Both the position numbers and the translations under genes were made by a program. A DNA stretch of 9,632 bases from Candidatus Mesolinea sp. UBA5823 (GTDB lineage: Bacteria; Chloroflexota; Anaerolineae; Anaerolineales; Anaerolineaceae): assembly GCA_002417685.1 (NCBI GenBank), contig DICP01000078.1:31903-41534 (forward strand), given 5' to 3'. The notes below the pieces were generated by a model that ran no database searches, had not been told where the DNA came from, and worked only from the letters and a program-made list of their open reading frames with translations. Shown here in pieces: positions 1 through 7,404 of this stretch (position 1 is its first letter; every line of letters begins with the position of its first letter).

Positions 1-213
1 GACACGCGTGATTGGAGCGGCATCAGCCCTGATGAAATCTTGGACACTGTTTCCGCGAATATTGCGCCTTACAAGGTGATATTAATGCACGATGGTGGGG
101 AAAAACGTGAAAATACCCTGCAGGGATTAGAACTTGTCTTGCACGAGCTGACCCTGCGCGGATATAGTTTTGGGCAGTATTGCACTGCTTATGGCCAGGC
201 CTATACCCCGTAA
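1..213 (+). CDS. Polysaccharide deacetylase-like protein, C-terminal end (5' part outside window)
   Basis: An open frame runs from the first base of the window to a TAA at 211-213, giving the last 70 residues of a protein. It begins with DTRDWSG, has ILMHDGGEKREN at residues 27-38 (coding about 79-114), and continues with T-QGLELVLHEL and RGYSF. This pattern is what the final part of the NodB/polysaccharide deacetylase fold shows: an Asp-Trp pair, a late catalytic-motif histidine in an L-x-H-D strand (here His30), a helix after a conserved Thr, and a closing RGY-F strand. Enzymes of this family remove N- or O-acetyl groups from cell-wall or exported polysaccharides, usually outside the membrane. 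The metal-binding N-terminal motifs are not in the window, so activity and substrate cannot be judged. The gene reads in the same direction as the methyltransferase 55 nt downstream, with no clear terminator between them. Confidence 0.75.
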   Translation, partial: DTRDWSGISPDEILDTVSANIAPYKVILMHDGGEKRENTLQGLELVLHELTLRGYSFGQYCTAYGQAYTP

Positions 214-268
214 ACTCCTGTTTTTATCCACCACTCTTCGTCCGATTTTGGATTAAGATTAGCCTGCG

Positions 269-919
269 ATGAAATCCACCCCCAACATCTGGTTTATGCA
301 GTGCCAAAACCCCAGCTGCGGGCTGCGCTTTCCATTGGATTTAGCACAGTTCAAAGGGGCTTACTGCCCACTCTGCGGAGGTGAACTGCAGCCCGCAGTT
401 CAGGCTCTTCCGCAAAGCTCAGTAAATCTTGCATCACCACATCACACGTTCCCCATGCTGGCTATTTTGGATAATATTCGCTCAGCGCAAAACGTGGGGG
501 GAATATTTCGTACGGCGGATGGCGCTGGTTTACAAAAGCTATGGTTGTGCGGCATCACCCCAAACCCAGCAGATAATGCTCAGATTGCCAAAACAGCACT
601 GGGTGCTGAGCAAACAGTTCCCTGGGAACATGCCCCCAGTACTATAGCTTTGGTAGAAAAGCTGAAGGCTCAAGACGTTATCATCTTAGCGTTAGAAGCT
701 GCTCCTGGATCCATCTCGCTATTTTCTTACACTTTGCCCAAAGCAGATAGGTCAATTGCGCTTGTGGTAGGAAGCGAGCCAGCAGGTATAGACCCCGCGG
801 TTCTCCTCTTGGCTGATGCGACCCTAAACTTGCCCATGGCTGGCAGCAAAGGTTCGCTCAACGTGGCAGTGGCTTTCGGCATCGCCGTGTACTTTTTGCG
901 CTTTGGCGCATGGGCATAA
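269..919 (+). CDS. SpoU/TrmH-family RNA 2'-O-methyltransferase with N-terminal zinc ribbon
   Basis: The protein is 216 aa. Residues about 66-214 carry the SPOUT signature motifs. Motif 1 is NIRSAQNVGGIFRTADGAG, starting near residue 69. Motif 2 is ALVVGSEPAGID. Motif 3 is LPMAGSKGSLNVAVAFG, close to the C terminus. These form the knotted AdoMet site, and members methylate the ribose 2'-OH of tRNA or rRNA. Ahead of the domain sits a small treble-clef or ribbon: Cys12-X4-Cys17, then Cys33-X2-Cys36. This replaces the L30e-like substrate-binding domain of the RlmB-type proteins and probably helps bind RNA (inference). The target nucleotide cannot be told from sequence. The ATG at 269 keeps the complete Cys pair; the next Met (residue 10) also would, so the start is not fully fixed. 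No Shine-Dalgarno sequence is seen, but a weak -10-like TAAGAT at 254-259 lies just upstream, consistent with a very short leader. Confidence 0.88.
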   Translation: MKSTPNIWFMQCQNPSCGLRFPLDLAQFKGAYCPLCGGELQPAVQALPQSSVNLASPHHTFPMLAILDNIRSAQNVGGIFRTADGAGLQKLWLCGITPNPADNAQIAKTALGAEQTVPWEHAPSTIALVEKLKAQDVIILALEAAPGSISLFSYTLPKADRSIALVVGSEPAGIDPAVLLLADATLNLPMAGSKGSLNVAVAFGIAVYFLRFGAWA

Positions 920-943
920 AAACTCCGGTCGGACCGGAGTTTT
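919..943 (+). terminator. Intrinsic terminator between convergent genes
   Basis: A perfect 10-bp stem (AAAACTCCGG at 919-928 and CCGGAGTTTT at 934-943) encloses a 5-nt loop and is followed by AATTTTCC. It starts at the last base of the methyltransferase stop codon. The A-rich left arm gives a short U run on the other strand too, so it may also stop minus-strand transcription leaving glgC, whose stop is at 970-972. The plus-strand role is the stronger call. Confidence 0.85.
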
Positions 944-969
944 AATTTTCCTGATTTTCGAGAGTGAAA

Positions 970-2229
970 TTATGGCGCAATCACCGTGCCAGCGGGAATG
1001 GTGGTGTGCTTGGGAATGACCACAATGCCATCCCGCACAGCATAGAGCGGGTGATCCACATCGCGATCGATCGGGAAGGGTTTGATGACCACATTATCGC
1101 CGATGCTGGCGTTTTTATCGATAATGGCGCAGCAGATTTGGCAGTTTTTACCGATACCAATCGGGGCGCCGTTCCGCAACGTGCCATAGTAATCCGCGCC
1201 CATCAAAATCGAGTCTTTGATTACTGAGCCCCCACCGATTTGGCTGCGTAAGCCAACAATTGAGTGTTCAATTGTAGCATCCGAAACCAAGCATCCTTCA
1301 GCGATCAAGGCATTCTTCAACGTACAGCCAATTACCTGAGAGCAAGGCAAAAACCGCGGGTGCGTAAAAATGGGCTTATCTGGGTCGTAGAAGTTAAATC
1401 CAGGATTCTCTTCGGTCAATGCCAAATTTGTTTCATAGAAAGCGCGGATGGTTCCTATATCGCGCCAATAGCCATCAAAGTTATATCCATATACCCCGGC
1501 ACCATTTTGAATAAGGTAGGGAATAATATCGCCGCCAAAATCGTCTAAATGCTCTTTACTTTTATCTGGGCGTAGAACATCCATAAGCACATTCGTATTA
1601 AAAAGGTAAATTCCCATTGAGCCCAAATATGGCTTCTCGGGGTCATCGCGGCAAATCATATTAGCCAGGCGGACAGGATCCTTGGGTTTTTCGGCAAAAT
1701 CAATGATGCGTCCATCTTCATCGCGCTTGAGCAAGCCAAATCGAGTTGCTTCTTCTTTAGGTACTGGCTGTACCGCGACAGTAACATCCGCGTTATTCGC
1801 CCAGTGAAATTCTGCCATTTCAGCATAGTTCATGCGGTAAAGATGGTCCCCAGCTAAAATGAGCACATAAGGGCGGTTAGTTGAACGGATTTCCCCGAGC
1901 TGTTTGCGTACCGCATCAGCTGTGCCCTGATACCAATCGGCATGCTCCATAGTTTGTTCTGCTGCCCAAATTTGGACCCAACCAGGGTGGAAGGAATCAA
2001 AGACATAAGTTTGCGAGATATGCCGATGCAAAGAGACAGAGTTAAATTGCGTCAATACAGCGATGCGAGGAATATTTGAATTTAAACAATTGCTGATGGT
2101 AATATCGATGAGGCGGTATTTCCCCGCGATTGGAACAGCCGGCTTAGAGCGTTCAACGGTCAGTGGATAAAGGCGTTTGCCCTGACCACCTCCTAGAATT
2201 ACTGCTAAGATATCACTGGTTTTAGGCAT
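970..2229 (-). CDS. glgC: Glucose-1-phosphate adenylyltransferase (ADP-glucose pyrophosphorylase)
   Basis: The protein is 419 aa, the normal length. It makes ADP-glucose from ATP and glucose 1-phosphate, the committed step of bacterial glycogen synthesis in the cytoplasm. The nucleotidyltransferase domain shows the N-terminal loop GGGQGKRL (residues 13-20) followed by KPAVPIAGKYRLIDI. It then has GTADAVR (102-108), LAGDHLYRMNY (125-135, with the metal-binding Asp128) and FAEKP (178-182, with the glucose-1-phosphate Lys181). A later segment contains DFGGDIIPYL and YWRDIGT. From about residue 290 hexapeptide repeats suggest the left-handed beta-helix that carries regulatory and oligomer contacts. 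The wording of the N terminus is closer to cyanobacterial and plant enzymes than to E. coli GlgC. The ATG at 2229 is supported by an AAAGGAAG Shine-Dalgarno sequence (complement of 2235-2242). No glycogen synthase or branching gene is adjacent in this window, and recN lies 77 nt upstream on the same strand. Confidence 0.96.
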   Translation of the reverse strand: MPKTSDILAVILGGGQGKRLYPLTVERSKPAVPIAGKYRLIDITISNCLNSNIPRIAVLTQFNSVSLHRHISQTYVFDSFHPGWVQIWAAEQTMEHADWYQGTADAVRKQLGEIRSTNRPYVLILAGDHLYRMNYAEMAEFHWANNADVTVAVQPVPKEEATRFGLLKRDEDGRIIDFAEKPKDPVRLANMICRDDPEKPYLGSMGIYLFNTNVLMDVLRPDKSKEHLDDFGGDIIPYLIQNGAGVYGYNFDGYWRDIGTIRAFYETNLALTEENPGFNFYDPDKPIFTHPRFLPCSQVIGCTLKNALIAEGCLVSDATIEHSIVGLRSQIGGGSVIKDSILMGADYYGTLRNGAPIGIGKNCQICCAIIDKNASIGDNVVIKPFPIDRDVDHPLYAVRDGIVVIPKHTTIPAGTVIAP

Positions 2230-2277
2230 ATTGGCTTCCTTTCGGTGATCATAGCCGATTAGGCGTATTCTTTCTCA

Positions 2278-2314
2278 TCGGATAACGATCAAAGCATGAG
2301 GTGAGATTATCCGA
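2278..2314 (-). other. 8-bp inverted repeat at the end of recN
   Basis: TCGGATAA at 2278-2285 and TTATCCGA at 2307-2314 are perfect complements separated by 21 nt, and the recN stop codon (2307-2309) lies in one arm. There is no T run on the minus strand after the hairpin, so it is not a standard intrinsic terminator. It could slow or protect the recN mRNA end, or be chance. A TATGAT box (complement of 2248-2253) lies between it and glgC, but no -35 element was found. Confidence 0.3.
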
Positions 2315-4043
2315 CTGATTTAATTTTACCCGTAAAATCTGCAACTGTGAGTAACAATTCCTCTGCAGATTGTTTTGTGCTTTCACTTAGTGAGCCAAGC
2401 ATAGCAGCTAATTCCTTCACGCGCTCGTCTCCCCTGAGTTCCTGGACATGGGTGGTTGTGCGTCCGCCTTGTTCCTGCTTAGAGACGTGCAAATGCTGAT
2501 CGCCGAAAGCAGCTAATTGCGGTAAATGCGTAACGCACATCACCTGATGCTCGCGTGCCAAGTGCCAAAGCATCTCCCCAACCGTCATTCCTACCCTCCC
2601 GCCAATGCCTTGGTCAATTTCATCAAATATCAAGGTTGGGATTTGATCAGCTTCAGCTAAAACGCTTTTCAGCGCTAACATCAGGCGCGAAGTTTCACCC
2701 CCTGAGGCGATCTTAACCAGTGGCTTAAAGCCCTCGCCTACATTGGTCTCGATCAAAAATTCGACCTTATCTACGCCATTGGCATCAAAAGCTAAGGTTT
2801 TGCCGTCGACCATCAAGCCATTTGGATCTGGCTGCTGGCGGATATCCACCTGAAAATGTGCTTTGGTCATCTGCAGTTTATCCAATTGCTGTTCGATCCC
2901 GGTAGTCAACTTTTCAGCAGCTTCGATTCGCTCCCGAGAGATCCGCGCGGCATAGTCAGCGAGTTCTTGTTTTATCTGAACTATTTTATGTTCCACTTGC
3001 GATATCTGCTCATCTATATTCTCGACTTTAGTTAACTCGACCTTAGATTTATCCAGATAGTCTTTTACAGCCTCTAAGCTGCCACCATATTTGCGCTTTA
3101 GAAAACCAATCGTATTAAGCCGGTCTTCGATCTGATCGAGCCGTTTGGGGTTAAACTCGATGGATTCTAGATAACTGCGCAGCTCATAAGCAATATCCGC
3201 AAGCGTGTTCAGAGCCGATTCCGCGCGCTCGTTGAGGCTTGCCATTTGCGGGTCGATGCGGCTGAGTTCAGCCAAACTCTGCACAGCTTGGCCAAGCAAG
3301 TCAGTCACAGGTAAAGAGTCCGTTCCACCCTCATCGAGCAAAGCTAAAGCTTGCTGGCTTAGCTCGTATAGTGTTTCAGCATTCGCCAAGCGGGTGCGCT
3401 CCTGGCGCAACTCCTCTTCTTCGCCAGCTTTGAGATGGGCAGATTCAATTTCCTGAATCTGGTAAGTAAGCATGTCCGTACGCTCGCGGGCAAACTGCTG
3501 CGTCTTACGCAAGTCTTCCAACTCGGCTTGCAGCGCAGACCACTGGCGATACGCCGCACGGTATTGAGCCAAAAGAGCATCATGGTGCGCAAAGCGGTCA
3601 AGCAGCTCGAGGTGGTGCTGCACGCGCAGTAACGAGAGATGCTCCGATTGGCCATGAATATCCGCCAGTAACGCCCCTACCTCCGCTTGAAGGGTCAGGT
3701 TTACGCTCCGCCCGTTAACGCGAGCCACGTTCCGCCCGGCTGCGCGTATCTCCCGAGCAAGGGTAAGCTGCCCGCCTTCAAATAGACCTTCTGCCTCCAA
3801 GATGGGCCGAAGTGCCGTTTGGGTGGGTTCATCTAATAAAAATGTGGCTTCGATGATGGCTTTGTCACTTTCGCGGCGGATGTCGTTTGCGTCTACTCTC
3901 CCACCTAAAACAGCGCTCAATGCATCCAATATGATGGATTTGCCTGCGCCTGTTTCGCCGGTGAAAACGGTCAACCCAGGCTTGAACTGAAGTTGAAGGT
4001 CTTCAATGATGGCAAAGTCTTGGATGCGCAATTCAGAGAGCAT
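2307..4043 (-). CDS. recN: DNA repair protein RecN (SMC-like ATPase)
   Basis: The protein is 578 aa, close to the usual 550-570. RecN is a cytosolic SMC-like ATPase that acts with RecA in repair of double-strand breaks. The start MLSELRIQDFAIIEDL is the family's typical opening. Walker A is GETGAGKS (29-36). The VNGRSVNLT segment followed by IHGQSEHLSL is a RecN hallmark. Residues about 150-390 are rich in Glu, Gln, Leu and Lys in heptad-like order and should form the coiled coil. The C-terminal head has the signature SGGE (447-450), Walker B LIFDE (471-475) in LIFDEIDQGIGG, and the switch His506 in VTHLPQLAA. No key residue is missing. The ATG at 4043 has GAGGTG just upstream, overlapping the TGA of the preceding gene, from which it is separated by 6 nt, so translation is probably coupled. 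Confidence 0.97.
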   Translation of the reverse strand: MLSELRIQDFAIIEDLQLQFKPGLTVFTGETGAGKSIILDALSAVLGGRVDANDIRRESDKAIIEATFLLDEPTQTALRPILEAEGLFEGGQLTLAREIRAAGRNVARVNGRSVNLTLQAEVGALLADIHGQSEHLSLLRVQHHLELLDRFAHHDALLAQYRAAYRQWSALQAELEDLRKTQQFARERTDMLTYQIQEIESAHLKAGEEEELRQERTRLANAETLYELSQQALALLDEGGTDSLPVTDLLGQAVQSLAELSRIDPQMASLNERAESALNTLADIAYELRSYLESIEFNPKRLDQIEDRLNTIGFLKRKYGGSLEAVKDYLDKSKVELTKVENIDEQISQVEHKIVQIKQELADYAARISRERIEAAEKLTTGIEQQLDKLQMTKAHFQVDIRQQPDPNGLMVDGKTLAFDANGVDKVEFLIETNVGEGFKPLVKIASGGETSRLMLALKSVLAEADQIPTLIFDEIDQGIGGRVGMTVGEMLWHLAREHQVMCVTHLPQLAAFGDQHLHVSKQEQGGRTTTHVQELRGDERVKELAAMLGSLSESTKQSAEELLLTVADFTGKIKSVG

Positions 4044-4049
4044 AGCACC

Positions 4050-4586
4050 TCAACCGAGCCTGATGCCGGTAAGCTGATAGTATGCGGTAGATATCGCCAA
4101 AGCGCTATAAAGCACCTGCCAGACTAAGGGCAGCAAGCCGGGCAAGGCAAACAAGTTTCCACCGAGAGAAATGAGAGGCAGGATGCCCATAACAACAAAG
4201 GGTAAGCAGCCCACGATGCTGCCCAATAGCACAGCCCGATTTAGGGCTTTGCTGCGGCGCTTGCGCACAGCTAAGCGAACCGCGTTAGCGATCAGCATAC
4301 CCACACCGGGGCCGACCAACAGAACCAAGAAGCCTAAACGTCTCGCCAGCCAGCTGCCGGCATATGCTATAAGGGCAGAGATTATAAAACCGATGAGCAC
4401 ATCCAACCCTTTGGTCGTGTCGTAGATCTTTTGCTGCTCACGTACACAATCCTTGCAGCGGTAACCGGTAGGGGTGAGCACTGCTTCCTCTGGTGTAATA
4501 GGTTTATTACAGCGATTGCAGCGCAGCGTGATATCGTCTGATGATTGTTCAGAGGTTAAGTTTTTATTGGTGTTTAGTTCAGTCAT
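4050..4586 (-). CDS. Zinc-ribbon protein with four predicted membrane helices, function unknown
   Basis: The 178-aa product is not one I can name. Residues 1-21 are polar. Next comes a compact zinc ribbon, Cys23-X2-Cys26 and Cys44-X2-Cys47, with the PITPEEA and TGYRCKDC wording common to small B-box or zinc-ribbon modules. Four hydrophobic stretches follow, at about 61-80, 84-105, 118-141 and 143-167, with an Arg/Lys-rich loop at 108-117 that suggests a cytoplasmic side. Under the positive-inside rule the ribbon would also be cytoplasmic (inference). The ATG lies inside the end of nadK: ATGACTGA is shared, giving an 8-nt overlap and implying translational coupling. recN starts 6 nt after its stop. 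The tight packing suggests co-expression with NAD kinase and RecN but does not reveal the job. Confidence 0.8.
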   Translation of the reverse strand: MTELNTNKNLTSEQSSDDITLRCNRCNKPITPEEAVLTPTGYRCKDCVREQQKIYDTTKGLDVLIGFIISALIAYAGSWLARRLGFLVLLVGPGVGMLIANAVRLAVRKRRSKALNRAVLLGSIVGCLPFVVMGILPLISLGGNLFALPGLLPLVWQVLYSALAISTAYYQLTGIRLG

Positions 4587-5457
4587 AGTTATTTTGCTTC
4601 AGTATTGGATTGTTTTGCATCATCGCAGCCAGCCTGCGGTAAAAATAGTTTGGTTCTCCAAAGCGGACCATCCGTAAGGAGTTTGAGTTAGCCGCAATGT
4701 GCACAAAATCAGTAGGTTTCAATACAACAGGTCCCATCCCATCCACACTTAAGACAGCTTCGTGGTCAGATTGGGCACGTAAGGTGACTTCGGCACCTTC
4801 AGCCAGCACCACCGCGCGGTCTAGCGAAAGATGCGGCGCGATGGGTAAAACGAGCATATTGCGTAGCTCAGGCGGCAGGATTGGACCGCCTACCGCTAAG
4901 GCATACGCCGTTGAGCCTGTGGCAGTAGAGATGATCAAGCCATCCGCGATGTAAGAAGTCATATAGCCTTCGTTGAGGTCTACACGGATTTCAATCGGGC
5001 GGACGATATGTCCACGAGAAACCACCACTTCGTTAATTACGTCCCATTTTTGGGTAGGCTCACCTTGCCGCACGAGCTCGGCATCCAAAGTTAGGCGCTC
5101 CTCCAGATGATATTGACCTGCGAGCAGCTGCTCCAGCCCCTCTTGCCAAGTTGTTTCACTTAGCTCTGAAAGGAAGCCCAGCCGACCAGCTTGAATGCCC
5201 AATAGCGGCAAGCCAAGTGGCACGCATAAGTGCCCCACGCGCAAGAGCGTGCCATCTCCGCCCACTGTTAAGATGACATCCCAGCCTAAAAGATCCGGTG
5301 CTGGCATCAAATTCTCATACTGATAGGAATAGACACGGTGATTGATGTGCTTTTGCGCTAGGTGTTGACTAATTTCCTCTGAGAGTGCAATTGCCTTGGG
5401 GAGTTCTGCGTTCGGCATGACCAAAATGCGTTCTGGAGCAGATAAATTAGAAATCAT
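4579..5457 (-). CDS. nadK: NAD kinase
   Basis: This cytosolic enzyme phosphorylates NAD to NADP. With the ATG at 5457 the protein is 292 aa, a normal length. It shows GGDGTLLR (GGDG at 66-69), the NE motif in VINEVVVSRG (142-143), and the C-terminal-domain motif ADGLIISTATGSTAYALAVGGPI (TGSTAY at 180-185). SVDGMG follows near 237-242. Together these form the ATP and NAD sites. A longer frame opens with TTG at 5496 and adds 13 residues, but a perfect TATAAT (5464-5469 on this strand) sits between that TTG and the ATG. The extra residues are also not needed for the first beta strand (RILVMPN). I therefore prefer 5457, which would give a leaderless or near-leaderless mRNA. It is the first gene of the minus-strand run and overlaps the next gene by 8 nt. 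Confidence 0.94.
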   Translation of the reverse strand: MISNLSAPERILVMPNAELPKAIALSEEISQHLAQKHINHRVYSYQYENLMPAPDLLGWDVILTVGGDGTLLRVGHLCVPLGLPLLGIQAGRLGFLSELSETTWQEGLEQLLAGQYHLEERLTLDAELVRQGEPTQKWDVINEVVVSRGHIVRPIEIRVDLNEGYMTSYIADGLIISTATGSTAYALAVGGPILPPELRNMLVLPIAPHLSLDRAVVLAEGAEVTLRAQSDHEAVLSVDGMGPVVLKPTDFVHIAANSNSLRMVRFGEPNYFYRRLAAMMQNNPILKQNNYD

Positions 5458-5463
5458 GCTTGT

Positions 5464-5469
5464 ATTATA
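5464..5469 (-). promoter_or_regulatory. -10 box of the nadK operon promoter
   Basis: The minus strand reads GGCTATAATACAAGCATG, with consensus TATAAT at 5469-5464 and only 6 nt before the ATG at 5457. No good -35 hexamer is present at 16-18 nt; TTGAGC is 21 nt away. The expected start point falls at or next to the A of the ATG, so the transcript would have essentially no leader. No Shine-Dalgarno sequence is seen for either candidate start, which fits. Confidence 0.5.
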
Positions 5470-5497
5470 GCCGCAAATAAAGCTTAACCCGCTCAAA

Positions 5498-5520
5498 GGT
5501 ATGATGTGTTATCAAATACC
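5498..5520. promoter_or_regulatory. Imperfect palindrome in the divergent nadK/ABC intergenic region
   Basis: GGTAT at 5498-5502 and ATACC at 5516-5520 are complementary, and an inner TGAT-GTGTT-ATCA pairing lies at 5502-5514 with an offset of two A residues. It sits upstream of both divergent genes and could be an operator, but the match is short. The rest of 5521-5599 is A-rich and contains a TATGAT at 5574-5579 that could serve the transporter operon. I found no TPP or FMN riboswitch core in this stretch. Confidence 0.2.
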
Positions 5521-5599
5521 TCCTAGAAAATCGAAACCTAAAATGATAAAAACCGAAAAAAACAGCTTCTATTTATGATATGCTTTAACCTTAATTACG

Positions 5600-6409
5600 A
5601 TGAAACAGCAAGGCATGCCTACCCCAAAAGTTCAACTGCAGCGCCTCACTTCGCGGCGCTGGGTGATGGGCGTTTTGGCGCTTCTCTTTGGTCTGGCGCT
5701 CTGGCAGCTGGTCTGGATGCTGCTCAGGCTGCCGGCTTTCATCCTGCCCAGCCCCTCCATGGTCTGGCAAAAATTCCTCATAACCCTTAGCAATGGTTTA
5801 CTCTGGCGGCATTTATCTTATACGCTGCTTGAAGTCATTCTTGGATTAATGATTGGCAGCTCGCTCGCCGCGCTTTTGGGTTATTTCCTTTCCAAATCCC
5901 CATGGCTGGAGAATTTCGCCTCACCTTACTTGGTTGCCAGCCAATCCGTGCCTGTGGTTGCGATTGCGCCGCTGCTCGTGATTTGGTTTGGACCGGGGAT
6001 GTTTTCGAAGGTGCTGATTTGCTCACTCACGGTCTTCTTCCCCGTTCTGATCAATACGTTAGTGGGCTTACGCGAGGTGCCGCAGGACCTGCGCGAGCTG
6101 ATGCGCTCGTTGCGGGCAACGCCGGCGCAAACCTTGCGCTACCTGGAACTTCCCGCCAGCTTGCCGGTCTTCCTGGGCGGCCTCAGGGTGGGCGCAACGC
6201 TTTCGGTGATCGGCGCCATCGTCGGGGAATTAGTCGGTTCAGACCGCGGCTTGGGATTTCTGATTAACGTCGGGCGCGGGCAATATGATACCGCGCTGGT
6301 CTTTGTGGCTGTCATTACCCTTATGGCTTTGGCAGCGGCGCTATATGGTTTAATCTTGCTGCTTGAAAGCCGGCTGCTTTCCTGGCAGACCTGGCGCAAG
6401 ACAAATTAG
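5600..6409 (+). CDS. ABC transporter permease, ThiX/SsuC/TauC type
   Basis: The 269-aa integral membrane protein is of the binding-protein-dependent importer class that handles thiamine-pyrimidine, riboflavin, sulfonate, nitrate or taurine-like substrates. Six hydrophobic spans can be placed at about 21-42, 74-97, 109-131, 135-156, 190-213 and 232-256. The FILPSP segment (47-52) and ASQSVPVVAIAPLLVIWFG are typical of the group. The cytoplasmic EAA loop that docks on the ATPase is at about 165-195 (RELMRSLRATPAQTLRYLELP). The product probably forms a homodimer with two copies of the ATPase encoded at 7385-8197. No Shine-Dalgarno sequence is seen before the ATG at 5600, and a second Met (residue 6, at 5615) is an alternative. 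The binding-protein gene starts 14 nt after the stop. Confidence 0.92.
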   Translation: MKQQGMPTPKVQLQRLTSRRWVMGVLALLFGLALWQLVWMLLRLPAFILPSPSMVWQKFLITLSNGLLWRHLSYTLLEVILGLMIGSSLAALLGYFLSKSPWLENFASPYLVASQSVPVVAIAPLLVIWFGPGMFSKVLICSLTVFFPVLINTLVGLREVPQDLRELMRSLRATPAQTLRYLELPASLPVFLGGLRVGATLSVIGAIVGELVGSDRGLGFLINVGRGQYDTALVFVAVITLMALAAALYGLILLLESRLLSWQTWRKTN

Positions 6410-6412
6410 GAG
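6408..6412 (+). promoter_or_regulatory. Ribosome-binding site of the binding-protein gene
   Basis: AGGAG overlaps the TAG stop of the permease and lies 11 nt before the ATG at 6424, supporting that start and coupling of the two genes. Confidence 0.55.
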
Positions 6413-6423
6413 CTTCAGAAATT

Positions 6424-7404
6424 ATGAAAAGACCTCTTTTTCTGTTGATAATAATGACGATTTTAGCACTCTCGGCTTGCCAGGCGGGCAGCACCCCCAC
6501 CACCAACGCTCAACTGCGCGAGATCACGATTAACTTGACCTACATTCCTAATGTGCAGTTTGCCCCCTTTTATGTTGCCATCGAGAAAGGCTACTTTGCT
6601 GAGGAAGGGCTGCAGGTGAAGCTCAACTATGGTAACGAAGCGGATATGATCGCGTTGGTAGGCTCCGGTAAAGAGCAGTTCATGGTAGCCTCAGGCGAGC
6701 AGGTGCTCATGGCGCGCGCCCAAGGGTTACCTGTCGTCTCGGTTTACCCGTGGTATAAAAAATTCCCGGTTGGCGTGGTCTCACTCAAAGAACAAAATAT
6801 CCAGACGCCCCAAGACCTTAAAGGCAAAGTGATTGGGCTGCCCGGCTTGTATGGTGCAAGCTATATCGGGTTTGAAGCCTTAGCTAACTATGCAGGCTTG
6901 AGCGATGCCGATTACACCCTCTCCTCGATTGGGTTTACGCAAGTCGAGGCGCTCGTGAGCCAAACGGTCGATGCTGCGGTGATTTACCTACCCAATGAGC
7001 CTTCCCAGCTGCGGGCTTTAGGCTACGAGATTAACGTCATTGCCGTCTCCGATTACTTAGATTTGGTTGGCAATTCTCTCGTCACCAATGAAGAGACGAT
7101 CGCAAATGACCCGGATTTGGTGCGCTCTGTGGTGAAAGCTTTCTACCGCGGGGTGAAAGCTGCCGCCGAAAACCCGGAGGAAGCTTATGCGATTTGCGCC
7201 AAGTATGTGGAGAACCTAACCGAGGCAGACCAAGCCGTGCAGCAAGCCGTGCTGGCGGAATCTATCAAACTCTGGGAAACTGACCCGTTGCCCGGCTCGC
7301 AGCAGGAGAGCTGGGAGAACATGCAACAAGTTCTGCTGCAGCTTGGGTTGATGAGCCAACCCGTGGACGTGCAAGGAGCTTATCATGATGCCTTCCTCCC
7401 CTAA
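6424..7404 (+). CDS. NMT1/THI5-like ABC substrate-binding lipoprotein
   Basis: The 326-aa precursor opens with KR, a hydrophobic stretch and a lipobox LSAC (residues 16-19), so Cys19 should be lipidated and the protein held on the outer face of the membrane. A Thr/Ser/Pro-rich linker follows. Residues 38-65 (LTYIPNVQFAPFYVAIEKGYFAEEGL) match the start of the NMT1/THI5 (SsuA/ThiY-like) fold. LKGKVIGLPG, TQVEALVSQTVDAAVIYLPNEP and NSLVTNEE later in the protein are also typical. Family members bind N-formyl aminopyrimidine (ThiY), riboflavin (RibY of Chloroflexi), sulfonates and other small molecules. The sequence alone does not tell which applies here, and no TPP or FMN riboswitch was found upstream to decide it. 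The gene follows the permease by 14 nt and overlaps the ATPase start by 20 nt. Confidence 0.92.
   Translation: MKRPLFLLIIMTILALSACQAGSTPTTNAQLREITINLTYIPNVQFAPFYVAIEKGYFAEEGLQVKLNYGNEADMIALVGSGKEQFMVASGEQVLMARAQGLPVVSVYPWYKKFPVGVVSLKEQNIQTPQDLKGKVIGLPGLYGASYIGFEALANYAGLSDADYTLSSIGFTQVEALVSQTVDAAVIYLPNEPSQLRALGYEINVIAVSDYLDLVGNSLVTNEETIANDPDLVRSVVKAFYRGVKAAAENPEEAYAICAKYVENLTEADQAVQQAVLAESIKLWETDPLPGSQQESWENMQQVLLQLGLMSQPVDVQGAYHDAFLP

Noticed and set aside
964..1548. Plus-strand reading frames opposite glgC
   Set aside because: They lie wholly within the well-supported glgC coding region and have no recognisable domain, so they are shadow frames.
2248..2276. Dedicated glgC promoter
   Set aside because: A TATGAT box exists on the minus strand, but no -35 or extended -10 accompanies it and the start point would fall only about 11 nt before the ATG; not strong enough to list as a feature.
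5497..5599. TPP or FMN riboswitch upstream of the NMT1/THI5-type operon
   Set aside because: The family often sits under such control, but the roughly 100 nt hold no recognisable TPP core (CTGAGA and its partner segments) or FMN element, and the space is small for an FMN aptamer.
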